A stretch of 49,859 nt of DNA. It comes from Burkholderiaceae bacterium. Its GTDB lineage: Bacteria > Pseudomonadota > Gammaproteobacteria > Burkholderiales > Burkholderiaceae_F. A program made the position numbers and the translations under genes. Shown here piece by piece: positions 47,310 through 49,859 of the stretch (positions are counted from its first letter, which is position 1; the number at the start of each line of letters is the position of its first letter). Under the pieces are notes generated by a model. It worked only from the letters and a program-made list of their open reading frames with translations. It was not told where the DNA came from and did no database searches. The DNA is taken from assembly GCA_017646335.1 (NCBI GenBank), contig JAGCMT010000026.1:1-49859 (forward strand), written 5' to 3'.

Positions 47310-47702
47310 ATGGCCATTTATATTTACCGCAGCGGTGGTAGCCCGAATCCCGGTCCGCAAAATCCGTTGGTGCGCTTTTTGATTAGCGCCGCCGTTTTGG
47401 TGTGCGTCATTGGCGTGGGGATTTTGTTATTGCCGGTATTTGGTGTAATCGCTTTGGTTATTTTGGGATTGATCGCCTTTTTAATCATCGGTGGTTTGAT
47501 TTATCGTTGGATTTACGGTGATCCCATTGCGAACGCATTAAAGAAGGCTCAAGAGCAAGCCCAAGGTATGCGAGTCAATCCGGAATTTCAGTCGAGTGCC
47601 GAGACGGCACCGCCTAAGCCGCAAACGTGGAAGCGAACGCAGCACGCCGATATTGAAGATGCCGTGGTTGTGGAAGAAAAGCCGCGTCAACCATCCAATT
47701 GA
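47310..47702 (+). CDS. Small membrane protein of unknown function
   Basis: A 130-residue protein I do not recognise. It starts with a polar Gly/Pro/Asn-rich segment (YRSGGSPNPGPQNP, about 6-19), then has two strongly hydrophobic helices (about 24-44 and 46-69) joined tightly, and a charged, Gln/Pro-rich cytoplasmic-type tail (about 75-130). The frame is open to 47235, but the ATG at 47310 has AAGGA about 10 nt upstream. It is divergent from folE2 and convergent with the cardiolipin synthase gene. No enzyme motif is visible. Confidence 0.75.
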   Translation: MAIYIYRSGGSPNPGPQNPLVRFLISAAVLVCVIGVGILLLPVFGVIALVILGLIAFLIIGGLIYRWIYGDPIANALKKAQEQAQGMRVNPEFQSSAETAPPKPQTWKRTQHADIEDAVVVEEKPRQPSN

Positions 47703-47713
47703 TTTTTGAAAAC

Positions 47714-49171
47714 CTATAGAAGGGGCGAGAGCAAGTAACTCGCCCCTTCTTTCATTCGTTCAAGTAGCGGTCGGTGATACCACAGAGTCAAGCTGATTGG
47801 GCGAGACTGTTGACGGTATTGTTCATGCATTTGGTCGATTTTGGAGCAAAACGATTCGTCGAGAATCAACAACATCAATTCGTAATTGATGTGCATGCTT
47901 CGCATATCCATATTGACAGTACCAAAAAGCGAAACCTCTTGATCGACTAGCAAACTTTTCGTGTGAAGTACGCCATTTTGGAAGAAAAAGATTCGTACGC
48001 CGGCTTGAAGTAGGTCGTCAAAGTAGCGATGTGAGGCATAGGTAACGAGTTTTGAATCACTTTTTTCCGGAATGATGAGTTGAACGTCTACGCCGCGAAC
48101 TGCTGCATTTTGGAGCGCTAAAACCAGTGCTTCGCTCGGAACGAAGTAAGGAGTGACGATGTGAATGCTCTTTTTGGCTTGATAAATGGCCTCGAGCATA
48201 ATGCGCATATTGGCATCAATGCTGGTGCCAGGGCCTGAGGGAACAAGCATGACATTGGCTCGATCGGCTGAGTCAAATGGCGGCTTGGTGAATTTGTAAG
48301 CCGGAATCGGGTTTTGGTCATTGTTGACGTTCCAGTCAAATGTGAAAAGGTGATGAAGGCTTTTCACAATGTCGCCCTTGGCTCGGACCATGGCATCGAC
48401 CCATTGGCCGATGTTCTCGTCGCGCTTAAAGAAAAGAGGATCGGCAACGTTCATGCTGCCGCTATAGCCGATTTCGTGATCAATGACGATAATCTTTCGA
48501 TGCAAGCGGATGTCGGCGCGCGCAAAGAGGGCGCTAAAGAAAGAAACTTCTAAAGCACATTGCAAAATGATGCCGGCGTCTTTAAATCGTGTAGACCATT
48601 CGCTTTTGAGAAATTGAGCGGAACCGATATCATCGACGAGCACATAACATTGAACACCACGCTCGGCGGCACGAATGAGAGCTGTAGAGACTTCATCGGC
48701 TCGCCCGCCGAGATCCCAAATATAAAACTCCATCAAAATCAATTCTTTTGCCGCATCTATATCGGCGATGATGCGAGTCATGATTTCCGAAGGATCCGTC
48801 ATTAAGTGCAAGGACGAATCCTGAGTGAGCGGGTATTTACCTAACCGGGAGGCAAGTCGGCAGATTCCTCGGTGTTGAGAAGGAGCGAAATTGTCGCCGA
48901 GGGGGATATGGCGGAATTGTTGGCGACGTCGACGCATTTCACGTCGAATGTTACGAGAGTGCCAACGCCCAAGTGTTTTTTCACCGAGTAACAAATAAAG
49001 AACAAAGCCGATATACGGGACAAGGACCGTAATCAAAATCCAGGCAAAGGAACTGCCGGGCGGATGACGCGTGAGCATCACACGCAAAATGACGCCAATG
49101 ACTAGGGCCAGTTGCAAGGTGGCAGCGGCGAGGCTGGCAAGTTCAATAGGATCAAAAATTGTTAAATCCAT
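47714..49171 (-). CDS. cls: Cardiolipin synthase (ClsA type)
   Basis: A 485-residue phospholipase D-superfamily enzyme joining two phosphatidylglycerols to cardiolipin at the inner membrane. It has two N-terminal TM helices (about 10-33 and 42-62) and two HKD motifs: His224-Lys226-Asp231 (LHRKIIVID) and His403-Lys405-Asp410 (LHTKSLLVD). Both are complete, so it should be active. The ATG at 49171 has AGGA upstream. The last codons (SPLL and stop) overlap a strong hairpin that also ends the opposing gene. Confidence 0.94.
   Translation of the reverse strand: MDLTIFDPIELASLAAATLQLALVIGVILRVMLTRHPPGSSFAWILITVLVPYIGFVLYLLLGEKTLGRWHSRNIRREMRRRRQQFRHIPLGDNFAPSQHRGICRLASRLGKYPLTQDSSLHLMTDPSEIMTRIIADIDAAKELILMEFYIWDLGGRADEVSTALIRAAERGVQCYVLVDDIGSAQFLKSEWSTRFKDAGIILQCALEVSFFSALFARADIRLHRKIIVIDHEIGYSGSMNVADPLFFKRDENIGQWVDAMVRAKGDIVKSLHHLFTFDWNVNNDQNPIPAYKFTKPPFDSADRANVMLVPSGPGTSIDANMRIMLEAIYQAKKSIHIVTPYFVPSEALVLALQNAAVRGVDVQLIIPEKSDSKLVTYASHRYFDDLLQAGVRIFFFQNGVLHTKSLLVDQEVSLFGTVNMDMRSMHINYELMLLILDESFCSKIDQMHEQYRQQSRPISLTLWYHRPLLERMKEGASYLLSPLL
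47719..47753. terminator. Terminator overlapping the 3' end of the cardiolipin synthase gene
   Basis: A perfect 11-bp stem GAAGGGGCGAG (47719-47729) / CTCGCCCCTTC (47739-47749) followed by TTTC. It ends the plus-strand membrane protein gene and lies almost wholly inside the last codons of the opposing gene. Confidence 0.85.
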
Positions 49172-49267
49172 ACTTTTCGTCCTGGAACAAGTATAGTGTA
49201 ACGAATGTGAAGGGCCTCAACGAGTCGGGTCCTGTTAAGAAATGTTGTAACTGATTGGAATTTTGAA

Positions 49268-49597
49268 ATGAATCAATCCGTTTTTGAATGGCTTATTATT
49301 GGGATTTCAGCGCCATTGGCCGGGATCGGGGTTGCTATGTACCTCGATGGCAATATCGGTATTTCATTTATTGCAATCGGTACGTCGATTAAATTTATTG
49401 TTGCTTACTTTCGTACACCTCGAAATTTGTTCGATTCGAAAGACTACAGTGGTAGCTTTGAAGAATTCACCAAGCGGTTAGGGGAGTTTCGTCAAAAATT
49501 AGATAGCGAGCAGCCGATTTTGCGATGGTTGGGCGATTTTGCGACCTATATTACGTTTGGCGGCTTGATTTTGACCTTGCTAGAACTTTTTTTATGA
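49268..49597 (+). CDS. Small membrane protein of unknown function
   Basis: A 109-residue protein I cannot assign. Hydrophobic segments lie at about 8-27 (LIIGISAPLAGIGVAMYL), 30-47 (IGISFIAIGTSIKFIVAY) and 90-108 (ATYITFGGLILTLLELFL). They flank a charged middle part (about 48-86) with the residues SKDYSGSFEEFTKRLGEFRQKLDSE, probably a cytoplasmic helix. GGAA lies upstream of the ATG at 49268. The gene stands alone between the divergent cardiolipin synthase and the tRNA promoter. Confidence 0.65.
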   Translation: MNQSVFEWLIIGISAPLAGIGVAMYLDGNIGISFIAIGTSIKFIVAYFRTPRNLFDSKDYSGSFEEFTKRLGEFRQKLDSEQPILRWLGDFATYITFGGLILTLLELFL

Positions 49598-49623
49598 ATT
49601 TATAAATTTTTTTAAAAAAGCTC

Positions 49624-49652
49624 TTGACATTCTTTTTCTAACACTTCATAAT
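49624..49652 (+). promoter_or_regulatory. Sigma-70 promoter of the tRNA-Tyr/Gly cluster
   Basis: TTGACA (49624-49629), a 17-bp spacer and CATAAT (49647-49652), placed 17 bp upstream of tRNA-Tyr. This is the clearest vegetative promoter in the window. Confidence 0.85.
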
Positions 49653-49668
49653 TCCAATCTCTCGCTAC

Positions 49669-49754
49669 GGAGGGGTGCCCGAGTGGCTAAAGGGGGCAGA
49701 CTGTAAATCTGTTGGCTTACGCCTACGATGGTTCGAATCCATCCCCCTCCACCA
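49669..49754 (+). tRNA. tRNA-Tyr (anticodon GTA)
   Basis: An 86-nt class II tRNA. Acceptor GGAGGGG pairs with CCCCTCC, the anticodon arm is GCAGA-CTGTAAA-TCTGT (anticodon GTA), and a long variable arm follows, as expected for bacterial tRNA-Tyr. The T-arm has GGTTCGAATCC, and CCA is encoded at 49752-49754. It is the first gene of a tRNA cluster. Confidence 0.97.
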
Positions 49755-49822
49755 AGCGATTCATCGCTTCTGCGTTTTGTAGCGAACCAGGATGCTAGCG
49801 GGAGGTGACTCTCTCGGCTCAG

Positions 49823-49859
49823 GCGGGTGTAGCACAATGGTAGTGCAGAAGCCTTCCAA
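49823..49859 (+). tRNA. tRNA-Gly (anticodon TCC), 5' part only
   Basis: The last 37 bases match the start of a bacterial tRNA-Gly: GCGGGTG acceptor strand, D-arm with AATGGTAGT, and anticodon loop CTTCCAA (anticodon TCC at 49855-49857). The window ends in the anticodon loop. A tRNA-Tyr then tRNA-Gly(TCC) pair usually continues with tRNA-Thr and tuf. Confidence 0.9.

Overview
The window looks like a chromosomal segment of a host-associated betaproteobacterium, most likely order Burkholderiales, family Sutterellaceae (Sutterella/Parasutterella-like). This is inferred from gene content and order, not from a marker gene. The supporting features are the atp operon followed by hemE and priA, the DUF971-ubiE-Tim44 trio, argS followed by a SPOR protein, FolE2 as GTP cyclohydrolase, a CydP-like small subunit ahead of cydAB, moderate GC content, and heavy use of TTG for leucine with few TTA/CTA codons. 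I see no phage, transposon, integron, CRISPR array or rRNA operon. This is mostly core chromosome.

Layout. 1-4963: end of atpF, then atpH-A-G-D-C (F1 part of ATP synthase). 5158-9345: a universal stress protein, a DUF167 protein, hemE, a 365-bp gap with two pairs of DnaA boxes, then priA. 9428-11642: tRNA-Arg(CCG), DUF971, ubiE (quinone synthesis) and a Tim44-domain protein. 11786-15716: glmU and glmS (UDP-GlcNAc supply), then an opposing MarC membrane protein. 15990-22380: an RND efflux operon (adaptor, pump, outer-membrane channel) that ends in its own TetR-type regulator. 22456-25996 (minus): response regulator, sensor kinase and DegP-like protease, an envelope-stress unit. 26174-27237: a small membrane protein and yaeQ. 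27307-30625 (minus): cydP-cydA-cydB-cydX-ybgE, a cytochrome bd quinol oxidase operon. 30759-31844 (minus): a DUF1801-like protein and a DUF3455 lipoprotein. 32105-36660: a four-gene 2-oxoacid (probably pyruvate) oxidoreductase operon whose last gene fuses a GltD-like NADPH flavoprotein to a ferredoxin domain. 36969-41331: sstT, iadA (minus), recQ. 41372-47022 (minus): SDR oxidoreductase, phosphomannomutase/phosphoglucomutase, SPOR protein, argS, folE2. 47310-49597: small membrane proteins and a cardiolipin synthase. 49669-49859: tRNA-Tyr and the start of tRNA-Gly(TCC), an arrangement that usually precedes tuf and the ribosomal protein operons.

How it fits together. The energy genes suggest a microaerobic or anaerobic lifestyle: a high-affinity bd oxidase with all its small subunits, an oxygen-sensitive-type pyruvate oxidoreductase linked to NADP(H), Na+-coupled serine/threonine uptake (SstT) and isoaspartyl dipeptide breakdown (IadA). 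That combination would suit an asaccharolytic, amino-acid-using gut bacterium.

The least ordinary signals are in the intergenic DNA. Several sites close to the universal parS consensus lie between genes in the left 22.4 kb (one inside the atp operon), and DnaA boxes cluster between hemE and priA. Both indicate an origin-proximal location. The hemE-priA gap is either a candidate replication origin or a DnaA-binding locus of another kind. I did not find a clearly new protein system.
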